DNA of 64,000 bases from Cerrena zonata (taxonomy: Eukaryota > Basidiomycota > Agaricomycetes > Polyporales > Cerrenaceae): positions 248,001 through 312,000 of the forward strand of contig JASBNA010000043.1 of assembly GCA_038087015.1 (NCBI GenBank), read 5' to 3'. A program made the position numbers and the translations under genes. Of this stretch, positions 8,407 to 18,940 are shown piece by piece. Below the pieces are notes generated by a model, which worked only from the letters and a program-made list of their open reading frames with translations, had not been told where the DNA came from and did not search any database. Every line of letters begins with the position of its first letter. The stretch's first letter is position 1.

Positions 8407-11400
8407 TTAAACAAAGATTAATTCGTCACAACCACCAGGACACTCAACATTTTCACCTTCTACGAACCATTCTCTCAAACAACCAAAGTGACCTCTATGA
8501 CCACATCTTAAACTAACCACAACATTTAATCCTTTACAAGGTTCATCACAGTAAACACAATTGTACTGTTTCTTGGAACATTCATCACAGTACCAGTAAC
8601 CGAATTCATCAGACTGCTTACGGGAAAGATATTCTTTTGACTTCTCATTCACCAATAATTTCAGACACCAATTGCAGTAAAATCTTAAATTTATCTCATT
8701 GTTTGTTAAGTAATTTAATTCCGCCAGTAATCCTTTTGGAGCCACCTTTACCACTTTAACTGCATTAGTAAATAGTTGCTTTCTGCGAAGAATTTCAACA
8801 TATAAAGCTATACATTCCAAGCTAGCATGCTTTTTGATAACACCTCCAAGATCTTCATTTGAGTAATCGTAGAATAGAAGTATTAGTGTTGCACTCATTA
8901 TAATATCTCCTTGATGCATAGCATAGTCTAATGACTTTTCTAGTAAATTCGTAGTGCTCCAGGGAATTGACAAGTCAAAAGATTGGTTATATTCGTTTGG
9001 TGAACTTTCGTTACGCTCATGAAAGGCTCTCGTAAGCTCAGATCTAGCTGTGACACTTCTCTTATCATTTGTTTCAAATGATTTTTGATCTTCTTGTCTC
9101 TCATCGACCTCATTTAATTCATTTTTACCCAAGAACACGTCTTTGGGAGTGAATGATTTAGGATTATTAAAAGACGATGATCTATGGCTTCCAACTACTG
9201 AAGAATTTCGTCTCGACAGATCTGAAGCAAGTGACCGAGAACTGCTGTGGAATGAATGATGTGGTGACGGAAACCTCTGATTGAAGTAGGTTGGGCTACT
9301 TCCACCTGAAGATTGAGCAAATGCCATCGACGAGACTGCATTGTTCATCACATGAGAGTTTTCATCATCCAAGTCTTGCGTTAAATTGGGTCTGGGTCTA
9401 TTATGAAATGATGCGTTTCCGAAGGAGTATTTATGTATAGCCGGATAATTTCTGGCCCCAGCAATGTTTCTAGGTGATCCTTCGGCGTCATTGAATGGAG
9501 CTGGCGATTCTAATGACTTGACCTTAATCGGCGAAGATGATGCGCTGTTAATTCTTCCAGTGTTAACTGAATTTTCTTTAATAGGTACAGAGCGTTTGAA
9601 TAGGTCATCCGTCGTACCTTTCTCCTTTGTCTGCTGATCATTACCATTATAGTCATCGTCGTCAATGGCACTTTCATAATCATTCTTCAATTTTTTGTTT
9701 CTTGAATCGACTTCACCAGATCCCTGGGACATACTCTGGTCACCCGAATCAAGGAAACTATGGGAGGAAGAATTTTTATGATCAGTAAACGCATGGAGGT
9801 TTCTGTCTTTGGTGTTGCTTAAGGGGCCAGATCCACCAGATGACTCAACACTGTTACCGCCGGTTGTTTCACCTCCAGTCCCATTAACCCCGCCGTAATT
9901 TGTTGTCAGAGTAGAATTGGAATTATAAGACCCGACGATGTTACCAATATCTGACAGAATTGACTTATCATCATGGGAATTTTCACTCTCTAGATGGTTT
10001 CCATTTGAAAGATGTGTGTCACGGTTGTCTATATGATCGTAATGACTTGAGTCCTGCTCAAGGCTGACAGCTAATATTCTCCATATTTGACAGTCTCTGA
10101 ATCTATTCACAGCCGCTGCTATTCTTGCGTTAATAAAACAAACGTCAACTAAATTGAAGGATTCCGGGACCTCCATTAAGTAGCTATCGGCTAGACATTT
10201 GAATACCTCATCGTCATTGAGTGGGATAGGGAGGGATAAAGGTACCAAGTAAGGTGATGGGTGATATACATTAATGACTCTTCTTGACTGAGTTTGACCG
10301 TGTGAATTTGCTTGTTGGTTATGATGAGTGAAATGAGCTTGCTGTATTGGAGACGATCCCTGAGACGCTGCTGAACCCTGTGTTGACTGAGACGCATTTC
10401 TTTTCAAGGGCGGTCTTTGCAAACTGGTCGAACTACCTATTCCAGGACCAAAACCAAAAACGTCCATGGTGTTATTCGCTCTTTGTTGGGGGATCGGGGA
10501 CGGCGATTTTGCTTGCAGCAAAGGGTTATAGGTAGATGTTCTGATAAAAGGTGGTTTCTCCATTGGAGATGAGTTGATGGAGGTACCATTCGAATTGAAT
10601 TGAGTGTTAGATGCAACTGGAACAGAGCCAACGCTAAAGCGGTTACCACTGAGTCCGAATGAAGTATCATGGGGTGTTGTGGAGTTATGTAGCTCAATAG
10701 GTCGAGAGTCCATTTTTGAATCTTCCCATCCACCAGAGGAATCCAGATTCCCAGGTTGGTTATTCAGGCTAAAGTCATTTTGAAAATCTTGACTATTTTC
10801 ATTGAAAGTGTCAGAATAGTAGCTATCCTTTCTACCTTCATGATCGGGTGTCACAGCAGTGGATTGAAATTCATTTTTTCTTTGGTCGACAAAACATAAA
10901 CCCCCTACTGCACTATTCCAATCAACAGAGACTTGACTTAGATGATCCAATGGTCTCAATATGTTAGGAGATGATTCATCTGTTATATAATCGAGTTCAT
11001 AAGATGCAAAGAGGTTAGATTTTGTAATTGTCCATAATTTTCTTAGGCCATTTCTATTCCGGGCCCAAATGAAGTTTTGAAAAGGTTTTCTAGAAGTAGT
11101 AGTAATAATCTCCTTTTGGAATGAATTTACGTTTTCAAATTGTAAACGGTGATCGTGGTATCCTCATTGAGATACAGACATGCAAAGTCATAATTAAAAA
11201 TTGAATCCTTACTATAGTTATAGCCATCCGAAGAGTATACAGGTCTGGCATCGGCATGTTCACTCCACCGTACTTTCATTACTGGACCATAAGTATGAAC
11301 TATGTAGTCTGGACTTACTTTAGACAGGTGATTTGATGCTTCGCCATAATTCCAAACACAGAGTTTCTTATCTCTACCACCGGTTATAACATATTCTTTT

Positions 11401-12392
11401 TCAGGATGTATATGCAAGGACAAAGCAGGGCCACTATGAAAGTTCAATTTTCTCTCAGGCAATGACATCTGGTTTTGATGGGAATGCTTGCGAGTAACCA
11501 TTACTACTCGAGTTATTACCACCTGTTTGGGTTCTTAAGTCGTATATACAGAGTGATCCTGAATCATGAACCTGATAATACGGTCAACTTGTTTCGAACA
11601 GTATTATGAGGAGAGTATTGACAGGATCGTATCGGGTCTGAGTGAGAAGAAGAAGCAACCGTCATCACCTGGCTTATTAACTGAGCTTCTCAAATCCCAT
11701 AACTTAATTGTACCATCTTGAGAACCCGATAATAACTGATTTGGACCATCAAAGTTAGATGTGTTATCAATGAAATCGAGTGAGTTTATGCATCTTTTGT
11801 GATCGGAAAACTTATGTATTAGCCTTGATTTCCCATTATTATTAACTTTATAAATAGAAATGGTACCATTAGATAAACCACAAGCCACCAAGTCTTTTTG
11901 AGATTTTATGGTATTAACATTATTGAGTTTATTTGATTGGAGTCTTGAATTTGAATTATAAACTGGATTATATTGATCGAGGAGGTTTATTTCATTAATT
12001 ATAGCCGACTGGTCAGTGTTCAATGCTAAGAGTTTTAAATAGTTTTTACCGCCAACTAAAACATGATGTGATGGGATAGTATCATAATAAGAACCAACAA
12101 TATTATTTAAAGGATAATTTAGTTCAGATAAGCACGAAACCTCTCGCTCACAATTGAATATAAGTTTGGTTTTGTTAACGCTCTGTTGTCCGTGTGCTGG
12201 AGGAAGTGAACTCGAGCCAATTGCAGGAGTAATTGAAGAAGTTGTCAGATCTAGAGACGCAGAAGCTGATAATTTATTTGGAGTAGAAGGTACTGAGGAC
12301 GTTGCACTGGCCCCTTCAGACTGATTCAATGTCCCATAGATATTGAATGCAAACTTCGCCAAACTCAGATGATTGCTGTTATTCTGAGACAT
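8407..12392 (-). CDS. RTC1: SEACAT subunit Rtc1/Sea2 (four frameshifts in assembly)
   Basis: Orthologue of WDR24, a GATOR2/SEACAT subunit that acts on TORC1 at the vacuole. The N-terminal WD40 propeller starts at the ATG at 12392 (F-N-C-E-R-E-V-S-C-L-S). Blade motifs include G-T-I-K-L-W-D-L-R and K-L-C-V-W-N-Y. A long Ser/Asn-rich linker and helical solenoid follow. The protein ends in a Cys/His-rich RING-like domain (W-Y-C-D-E-C, C-V-Y-C, C-G-H-R-G-H-F-G-C). The propeller is broken at about 11668, 11571 and 11485-11500 (one extra G each, minus strand) and about 11132-11135 (one base missing, probably from an A run). Net correction gives 3984 nt, or 1327 residues. Four errors in one gene make it the worst affected here. 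Real decay cannot be excluded by sequence alone, but the intact RING end argues against it. Confidence 0.85.
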
Positions 12393-12657
12393 TACGGCGT
12401 GGTTAATGTAGGATTAGTTGAAGTTGAAGGTTCTAGATATAAAAATTGATATCTTCAAAAAAATTAGTGCAACACCCAAATACTTTTATCATTAAACTTG
12501 AAGTTATTTTTTTTTGTTGTACTGGATTGTATGATTTTCTCCATAAGTTCCGTCAAACCCACCACAGGAATCATTGAAACCTGCTAGAATTGCGAGTGTT
12601 GGAGGAGCAAGTTGAATTTAGTTAACTTATAAGAAAAAAAGATTATTGTTTGTGTTG

Positions 12658-13572
12658 ATGGTGATGTCACTTTCGCTTGTACTTTATAAACTGTTAAAAA
12701 TTGGCAAAATGTTTTGTCAAATAAGTTTAGGGGTAATGGCCCTTCTGTTATTGGGGTTATATTCGTATCAGGCCACATTGATATATCCGGCAAGTTTGAA
12801 TGATGGCCATGGATATTGTGCCACTCCTGATGAATATGATATGCCGGAATTCAAAAATGTATATTTAAAGACTGAAGATGGAGAGACCTTACATTGTTAT
12901 TCATTAAAACAGGATCGAAACTCTGTCAATTATTCGAATAAGACGATTGTGATACTTTCGCCAAATGCAGGGAATATTGGACATGCCTTACCGATTGTTG
13001 CATTATTTTATAAAGAGTTCAGATATAATGTATTTATATATTCTTATAGAGGATATGGGAAATCCAGTGGTAAACCCAGTGAAGCCGGATTAAAGATTGA
13101 TGCACAAAGAGTTATGTCTTATTTAACCAGTGAAGACGAACAGTATCAAGAATCATCACTTATATTATATGGAAGATCATTGGGAGGAGCGGTTGCAATT
13201 TATATTGCATCCAGTATGAGTTCATTAGTTCATGCGATTATATTGGAGAATACCTTTTTATCGATTCCCAAGACAGTGCCTCATGTATTACCACCATTAA
13301 AGTATTTTACCAGTTTTGTATCGGAAACATGGGATCTGGAAAAATTAATTCCTAATATCCCATCTAATATACCAGCATTATTATTAAGTGCAAGAAAAGA
13401 TGAGATTGTTCCACCAGAGCATATGGATAAGATATATGAGTTATTGAAAACTGAAGACAAGGTTTTTTATAAGTTTCCTAATTCAGTTCATAATGATACC
13501 GTAATACAGCCAACTTATTGGGAAAAGATTCATGCATTTATTAAAGATCAAGTGAATCCAGTTGGATATTAG
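12658..13572 (+). CDS. Bem46-type alpha/beta hydrolase (YNL320W-like)
   Basis: A 304-residue membrane-anchored alpha/beta hydrolase of the Bem46/ABHD13 family (S. cerevisiae YNL320W). Substrate is unknown for the family. I use the ATG at 12658. Residues 20-42 form one hydrophobic helix that would anchor the protein. The hydrolase fold follows: an oxyanion region around S-P-N-A-G-N-I-G-H, the strand Y-S-Y-R-G-Y-G-K-S-S-G, then the nucleophile elbow G-R-S-L-G-G-A-V-A-I. The acid is probably the Asp in L-L-S-A-R-K-D-E-I-V-P. The His is in N-S-V-H-N-D. So the Ser-Asp-His triad appears intact. It is divergent from RTC1 with a 265-bp spacer. Confidence 0.8.
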   Translation: MVMSLSLVLYKLLKIGKMFCQISLGVMALLLLGLYSYQATLIYPASLNDGHGYCATPDEYDMPEFKNVYLKTEDGETLHCYSLKQDRNSVNYSNKTIVILSPNAGNIGHALPIVALFYKEFRYNVFIYSYRGYGKSSGKPSEAGLKIDAQRVMSYLTSEDEQYQESSLILYGRSLGGAVAIYIASSMSSLVHAIILENTFLSIPKTVPHVLPPLKYFTSFVSETWDLEKLIPNIPSNIPALLLSARKDEIVPPEHMDKIYELLKTEDKVFYKFPNSVHNDTVIQPTYWEKIHAFIKDQVNPVGY

Positions 13573-13751
13573 TAGTTTTACAATTAAAGAAGGTAAATTA
13601 ATTTTTTCGAAAAAAGATGTAAATATTATATGTATACAGAACTTATATATAAGTCAGGGGAGGACACAGAGATAAAAAAAAAAGAATGATTGATAGTAGA
13701 ACCAATCAACCCAATGATTATAATCTAATCACTAATGAAATAAAAGTTAAT

Positions 13752-14385
13752 CTAAATCAAAATTTGAGGTTCACTACCCTTTTTATTTGATTCATCATGA
13801 GACATAAAATCAACTTTTTGTTCATCAGCTAATTTTAAAACTTTTTTCAATCTTTCACCAACGGTTTTCAATTTACTTTCATCACAATCTCTAGTCCAAA
13901 CACCAATTCTAATGGCGGATTTTCTAATATTTAAAACAATACCATTAACTTCATCTTCATCATCTTCAATAGGTTTCACCAATAACAGATAATAAACCTC
14001 TTAACCATAAATCATTAATAGTACTATAAATTTCACGTTTATTTGAAAAAGCATATTGCCATCTACCACCTTTTGAATTTTGTTCATCTTCCCATTCTGG
14101 TTTAATACCTTCTTTAAATAAATGATAATCTGATTTCAATGGTAATTGATTAGCAGCAGGAATTGAGTTATAAATCCCCCAGAATTCTTCAACTGATGAG
14201 AAAGTAATAACTGGTTTTAATAAATCATGCCATTGTTCACGAGAATTAGTTTGTGGTTTTGTATACCATAAAGTCCATTTACTATTCAAAGGATGCTTAG
14301 CAGTAAATTCTTCTTTACTTGATAAAACAGTTTCTTGTTTATCTAAAGTTAAATCTTCAGTTTGTTTAGTCAATTCTTCAGACAT
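13752..14385 (-). CDS. CDC33: Translation initiation factor eIF4E (one frameshift in assembly)
   Basis: The mRNA 5' cap-binding subunit of eIF4F. Conserved features: H-P-L-N-S-K-W-T-L-W-Y at the start of the core, S-V-E-E-F-W-G-I-Y-N (the eIF4G-facing helix), and the cap-binding Trp in K-P-E-W-E-D. G-G-R-W and I-R-I-G-V-W-T-R-D follow. The frame breaks at 13972-13973, where one extra base (GG on the plus strand, CC in the message) splits I-G-E-T from I-E-D-D-E-D-E-V. Removing it gives 633 nt, or 210 residues, very close to the 213 of S. cerevisiae. Because eIF4E is essential, this is almost certainly a sequencing error. The region 380-435 bp upstream holds three Rap1-like sites. Confidence 0.9.
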
Positions 14386-14882
14386 CTTTGCTGTTGTTCT
14401 TACCTTTGAAAGATTTTAGTTAGCTTAACTCTCTCTCTTTTTTTTTTTTTTGTAAAGTCGTTGATGACTTTTTCCTCTTCTAAATACTGGAAAGTTTTTT
14501 TCTGTTCTCGCACACCTCTTTTCAGCTACCAATTTACCCTCTCAGCTGCTGACTATGCTGGGGAGCTCTTTTGATTCAAGCCATTTGTTGATCCACCGAT
14601 CTCTAGACTTTTTGTTAGCGATTCCTGCCCCGGTAATTGGCTTACTTTCACTGTTCTGTTGTCTGATCCTTCAATATACGGGTAAACTCCAGTACAGGTA
14701 AATGTGAGTATGCCAAATTTTTGAGCGAAAAAAAAAAAAAAAAAAAAAATTCTGCAAAAAGAAAAATGTACGGGTCTAAATTGAAAATGTACGGGTCTGC
14801 TTACAAAATATGTACCGGTCTTTTATCAAATGGCATTAAAGTAATATACAAAGAGTAGAACTAGAAGGTTTATGAATGAAAA
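14386..14882. other. eIF4E upstream region with poly(A) tract and Rap1-like triplet
   Basis: This 497-bp spacer lies between the eIF4E start and the 3' end of the KRE1-like gene. It has a pyrimidine-rich stretch next to the eIF4E ATG, a roughly 20-base poly(A) near 14730-14749 and three ATGTACSGGTC elements at 14766-14820. No RNA gene was seen. Confidence 0.5.
14766..14820. promoter_or_regulatory. Three Rap1/telomere-like elements upstream of eIF4E
   Basis: ATGTACGGGTCT occurs at 14766-14777 and 14787-14798, and the variant ATGTACCGGTC at 14810-14820. The first two are offset by 21 bp, two helical turns. The reverse complement (GACCCGTACAT) resembles the yeast Rap1 consensus ACACCCRYACAY. 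In this position they would be distal promoter sites of eIF4E. Binding is inferred. Confidence 0.5.
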
Positions 14883-15263
14883 CTAGAGAAGGGCACCGCC
14901 TAACAAAACCAATCCACCGAATATACCACCGTAAACGTTTTCCTTTTTGTATAAGCCATGGCCAGCATTAGATTGCTTGATGGTGGTTTCGGTATAACTT
15001 CTTACTTTACCCACTTCTCCACTGATGGAACCCAATCCAATCCCACCGGATTTGGCATCGGCGGTGGCTGAACTGTATTCTTTGGCAAAAGTTTGACTGT
15101 AGATTGAGGAAACGGTGGCCAACTTCCCCTTGGAGGTAATGGTGACCCAAACGGTGGTTTTCGATGTGGTTTTAGTCTTTTTATCGTCATCACCTTGGTT
15201 TGCCAAACCGGCAACTAATGAAATCAAACCCACAAATGTTATTAAGAAATTATACAACTTCAT
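14883..15263 (-). CDS. Small GPI-type cell-wall protein, KRE1-like
   Basis: A 126-residue secretory protein. Residues 1-19 form a signal peptide (M-K-L-Y-N-F-L-I-T-F-V-G-L-I-S-L-V-A-G). The middle has T-T-V-W-V-T-I-T-S-K-G followed by I-G-L-G-S-I-S-G-E-V-G-K-V-R-S-Y. This order matches Kre1, the yeast protein tied to beta-1,6-glucan and the wall surface. The C-terminus is a short hydrophobic stretch (G-G-I-F-G-G-L-V-L-L-G-G-A-L-L), fitting a GPI-attachment signal. S. cerevisiae Kre1 is much longer because of a Ser/Thr-rich region; this form is compact. The orthology is from motif order only, so another small GPI family cannot be excluded. Confidence 0.6.
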   Translation of the reverse strand: MKLYNFLITFVGLISLVAGLANQGDDDKKTKTTSKTTVWVTITSKGKLATVSSIYSQTFAKEYSSATADAKSGGIGLGSISGEVGKVRSYTETTIKQSNAGHGLYKKENVYGGIFGGLVLLGGALL

Positions 15264-16036
15264 GTCTAAAGCGAATGTAAATGGTGCTGCAAACCTATCA
15301 ATAAAGAAAAGTAAAACTAATTCAAAAAAAAAACTAGTCCAAACAGTGGTTTAATAACTAAAAAAAATAACTAATTAACAGAGTAGTAATTTTTTATTCT
15401 GCTTATGTTTTTTTAACTAACAAAAAAACTCCTTTGGCAACGAAAGGAAATGTTTTTTGGGCTGATATTTGTTCCTGAGCCGAGTATGGGGAATAGCGGC
15501 CCCCGGTGGGTTTGTGCGGTGGGACCGGATGTGGTGTGGGAAACTACTGTCCCGTCACGTGTGTGCGCGCGATACGCGACTGTCCCCGGAACGCCCGCCT
15601 GCGCTTGATGCCGTCGGTAATGAATACAGCCTCACTCCTCACTGTTGCTCAAAATCCCATAGCCACGCTAGAGCTTGGGTAGTCTTTTCGAACCGGGGGA
15701 ATTGGATACTGGCAAGATACTGTGGGTTTGGTATACTGGTCAGAGACCACTTCAGCGACTGGGTAAGTGGGTGGGTGTGGCAGCTGCTTACACTATGTCG
15801 AGCAACTTATCTGGGATTGGCTTAAAAAGTCGTTGAAAAGCCCGAATTGAACCCTGGGAAGCACGATTTCGTCAATTGCCCTCGGATCTCAGCGCGAGCG
15901 AACCTCCGTACATCTGGTTTGGTTGCAACTTATATAGGTATAAGAAGAGTGTGGTCTGGCTGCATATGTGCTGTTTATGATGCTCTGAGTATTGATTATG
16001 GTTGGTGGTTCGTAAATTTTGTTGATTGTTATTGAT

Positions 16037-16263
16037 AGGTATATTGATAGATACTAGGTATATTGATAGATACTAGGTATATTGATAGGTATACGAATAG
16101 ATATTAGGTCTACTGATAGGTATATCAATAGATAATAGGTATATCAATAGATAATAGATATATCAATAGGTATATCAATAGGTAATTCGATAGGTGTATC
16201 AATAGGTAATTCGATAGGTATATCAATAGGTAATTCAATAGGTATATCAATAGGTAATTCAAG
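16037..16263. repeat. Minisatellite with 19-bp and later 24-bp units
   Basis: Units beginning AGGTATAT recur at 16037, 16056 and 16075, and at 16118, 16137 and 16156, each 19 bp apart. The array then drifts into about 24-bp units with TAATTCRAT. The left half carries TATTGATA and the right half TATCAATA, which are reverse complements. Confidence 0.85.
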
Positions 16264-16503
16264 ATACCCATTATATGTATCGACTTGTATGCGATTCGTA
16301 TGTTAACTTGACCAACTCTATTGATTCGTATTTACTGACTCTTTACAAAGACCTGAATCTATACCTAAAGATGTTATGAACGATACAACATACTTTATGA
16401 ATGGTTGTCTGGGAAGATAAGATCGAGCAGCATTAATTACTGCTAAAGCTGCAATTGTTTTGTGCACTACTTCTGATGAGATGAATTTTTTTTCTGTACT
16501 AAA

Positions 16504-16511
16504 GCTCATCG
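16504..16511. promoter_or_regulatory. PAC-type element before BFR2
   Basis: GCTCATCG (reverse CGATGAGC) matches the PAC motif of ribosome-biogenesis genes, about 50 bp before the BFR2 ATG. A T-run reminiscent of RRPE lies just upstream, near 16483-16493. The role is inferred from BFR2 function. Confidence 0.45.
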
Positions 16512-16559
16512 AATACTTTTCAACTACTACCACCTTGATTAGCATTCAGTAAGGCAACC

Positions 16560-18059
16560 ATGGCTAAGAAATCATTGGCAGAGCAAATCGCAGAACTCAG
16601 CAAACCCCAAACTGATTTCGATATAGAGGATACCGAGTTTCGTCAACCGGAAGAAAGCGAATCCGAGAATTCCAATGATGATGAGGCAGGAAATGATCAT
16701 TACGTGAAGGTTGGTGATTCCAAATTAAGAAAAAATATCGAGAAAGTTGCCCTTGGAGGGAAATATAAAGGGCAAGTCACCAGCAGGCAAGACTTGGTTG
16801 ACGATGAAGCCGAAGAAAGCGGAGAAGAGCCTAGTGAACCTAGTGAGGATGAAGCAGATGAAGATGAAGATAGTGATTCCGGAGCATCATTGAGATCTAA
16901 TTCATCGGATGAGTCCGAGTCAGAAGTGGATGAGCAAGAAGATGAAGATCTTGTTGCGAAAAGAAGTAAATTGAAAACTTTATTAACTCAAGAACGTAAG
17001 CATATTATAAATAGATTATCCCAATCTACATCTAATGATTCAATTAAGGGTTTTGCTATATTACAGCAACAAAAGATGTTTGATTCAATTATCGATAGTC
17101 GTTTGAAGATACAAAAAGCATTAACTAATTCTAATCAATTACCAATCAATTTCCAAGCATTAAAATCAGAAAAATTATCAACTAAGAAAACCAATTCATT
17201 AATTGAATCATCAACTGAGAAATGTTATGACTTATTAGACAGCATTTTCCAATTAAGAAATAAATTGAATGAAAAAGACGGTATTTCAACAACCCCTAAT
17301 CCCAAAAAGAGAAGTTTATCAACTTATCTTGAAACAACCAATAAACACGATTCAATGTTGAACAAGTATAGATCATCAGTGCTTATTAAATGGTCGGCCA
17401 AAATCCAAAATTCGTCTGGTTCCACTGCAATTAATAATGGGAAATTCAAGGCAATTAATCAAAATGCTGAACAACAAGTGTCCAATAACTTATCTGATAT
17501 GGATAGACTAGTCAAGAAGACTAAATTAAATCGTAGAAATATTACTCCTTTGGCCATTGATTACTATACCAAGAATTTCACTAAAGATGATGAAAAAGAC
17601 GTAAAACAAGACGAAGATGATTATAATCCAGATATCCCTCGCCAAATAAATAATAATGAAAATAAAAATCAATTAATTGAATTGAATTCAATCTTTGACG
17701 ATGAAGACTTTTATCGTGTTTTACTTAATGATTTGGTTGATAAGAAAATCCAATCAACAAATCCCGCAAATGGATTAACCTACGCATTAAGAAGTGCCCA
17801 AAAAGCTCATAAATTAAAGAAAAACGTCGATACCAAAGCCTCCAAAGGTAGAAAGTTAAGATACCAAATCCAAGAACCAATTAGTAACTTTGAAACTCCG
17901 CAAAGTAATTGGAAATGGAATGACGATCAAATCGACGAATTCTTTGCCTCGCTTCTAGGCCAAAAAGTCAACATGAACGAGCTTGAGGACGAACCCTCCG
18001 ACGATGACCGTGACTCGGATATCATCGATAATGACAACTCCATCAAGTTGTTTGGTTAA
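16560..18059 (+). CDS. BFR2: 90S pre-ribosome factor Bfr2 (AATF/Traube family)
   Basis: A 499-residue nucleolar protein for early 18S rRNA processing in the small-subunit processome. The N-terminus (L-A-E-Q-I-A-E-L-S-K-P-Q-T-D-F-D-I-E-D) is typical of the family. Residues 20-130 are very acidic (long Glu/Asp/Ser runs). The AATF leucine-zipper-like core (about 130-300) contains L-L-T-Q-E-R-K-H-I-I-N-R-L-S. The TRAUB domain lies at about 375-465, with F-D-D-E-D-F-Y-R-V-L-L-N-D-L-V-D and K-A-S-K-G-R-K-L-R-Y. The acidic tail ends in S-I-K-L-F-G. The length is close to S. cerevisiae Bfr2 (534). Confidence 0.9.
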   Translation: MAKKSLAEQIAELSKPQTDFDIEDTEFRQPEESESENSNDDEAGNDHYVKVGDSKLRKNIEKVALGGKYKGQVTSRQDLVDDEAEESGEEPSEPSEDEADEDEDSDSGASLRSNSSDESESEVDEQEDEDLVAKRSKLKTLLTQERKHIINRLSQSTSNDSIKGFAILQQQKMFDSIIDSRLKIQKALTNSNQLPINFQALKSEKLSTKKTNSLIESSTEKCYDLLDSIFQLRNKLNEKDGISTTPNPKKRSLSTYLETTNKHDSMLNKYRSSVLIKWSAKIQNSSGSTAINNGKFKAINQNAEQQVSNNLSDMDRLVKKTKLNRRNITPLAIDYYTKNFTKDDEKDVKQDEDDYNPDIPRQINNNENKNQLIELNSIFDDEDFYRVLLNDLVDKKIQSTNPANGLTYALRSAQKAHKLKKNVDTKASKGRKLRYQIQEPISNFETPQSNWKWNDDQIDEFFASLLGQKVNMNELEDEPSDDDRDSDIIDNDNSIKLFG

Positions 18060-18940
18060 TGTACATACTTTTCCTGTTTTGCAGTTTTTGCAGTTTCTTT
18101 GTAAGTGTTTTGTAAGTACGAGTGAAATCTGGTGGGCACGGGTGTTTTTTGCCCGGCGCATGAACTAAACCAACGTTTGGAATTAAATAACCTAAAACAG
18201 CCGAAATTACCCGCGAGGGCTAATGAGATGCTTTTTTGACGTACCCCCAATTGAATAGTTAATTTCCGATTTTTAGTTTGCAACCAGTTTGAAGCCAATC
18301 TGCTGCTGGGGTCGGTAATTGTTTACCCTGGGCTTGTACGGGCCCTCAACACCTGCGTGCTGATTGGTTGACGTTGCCAGCATTCCGCTCGAAATACCTT
18401 GTTATTCCGTTGTCATTAGCTATTCTATTTACTTATTTACCTTGTGTTGTTTGTTTTCTTTGTCCTCCTCTTTTTTCTTTTTTCAATTTATCTTGTTCTG
18501 TTCAATTCCTTATTAGCTTTATAGTGCTTTTATTATTATTGTCTCTAGGCTTTGGGAGAGAAATCCTCAATGAAAACCCCCCAACCCCCTTGTTTTCTCT
18601 TGGGTATCCAATTGAATTATGAAACCATTCGTCCACGCAATAAGCTCGAGGTTTCAAACTCTTCTCGAGAACATCACTTGAACCCCTTTTACCATTTTCG
18701 TTTGAAGTCTTTGTTTACTCGTTGGTAGAAATTGGAATTCTGTGTATTTTATTTAAGTTTTTGGTTCTTTATTCATTTCCTTTGAGTCCTTTTTATTTTT
18801 TTGGCTTTTTTTATTTTTTTTTTTTTTTTTTTTTTTTGATTTTTTTGGCCCTTTGATTCCTTTAATGATATTCTTCTTTAACGTTTGAAAAATAGAGAAA
18901 CCCTAATTGAAATAAGCCAGTTTCACCTTCTGCTTGTATA
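18060..18940. other. Long leader/promoter of the zinc-cluster regulator
   Basis: An 881-bp spacer between BFR2 and the downstream Zn2Cys6 gene. It has a CT-rich part (18400-18640) and a long poly(T) around 18810-18845, plus a weak TTGTACGGGCC near 18334. Long upstream regions are common for yeast regulator genes. I see no RNA gene. Confidence 0.45.

Larger units (their letters stand above)
15264..16559. other. 1.3-kb spacer: GC-rich island then AT minisatellite
   Basis: No conserved protein is visible. The stretch 15480-15640 is far more GC-rich than the rest of the window and includes CACGTG at 15556-15561 and a short CGCG-ATA-CGCG hairpin. The segment 16037-16263 is a tandem array (listed separately). 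A 63-codon minus-strand ORF (16318-16509) next to BFR2 matches nothing I know. Confidence 0.5.

Noticed and set aside
10191..10733. Small frames inside RTC1
   Set aside because: Shadows of the Ser/Asn-rich RTC1 linker.
15690..15715. TTCGAAC word resembling a tRNA T-loop
   Set aside because: The flanking five bases do not pair on either strand, and no acceptor or anticodon arm could be built.
15469..15825. 118-residue plus-strand frame in the GC island
   Set aside because: High GC removes stops by chance; composition is Trp/Arg/Cys-rich and unlike proteins, with no motif.
16318..16509. 63-codon minus-strand ORF next to BFR2 (M-S-F-S-T-E-K-K-F-I)
   Set aside because: Plausible composition, but no family match, and its ATG overlaps the PAC element of the BFR2 promoter. 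Kept as possible but unsupported.
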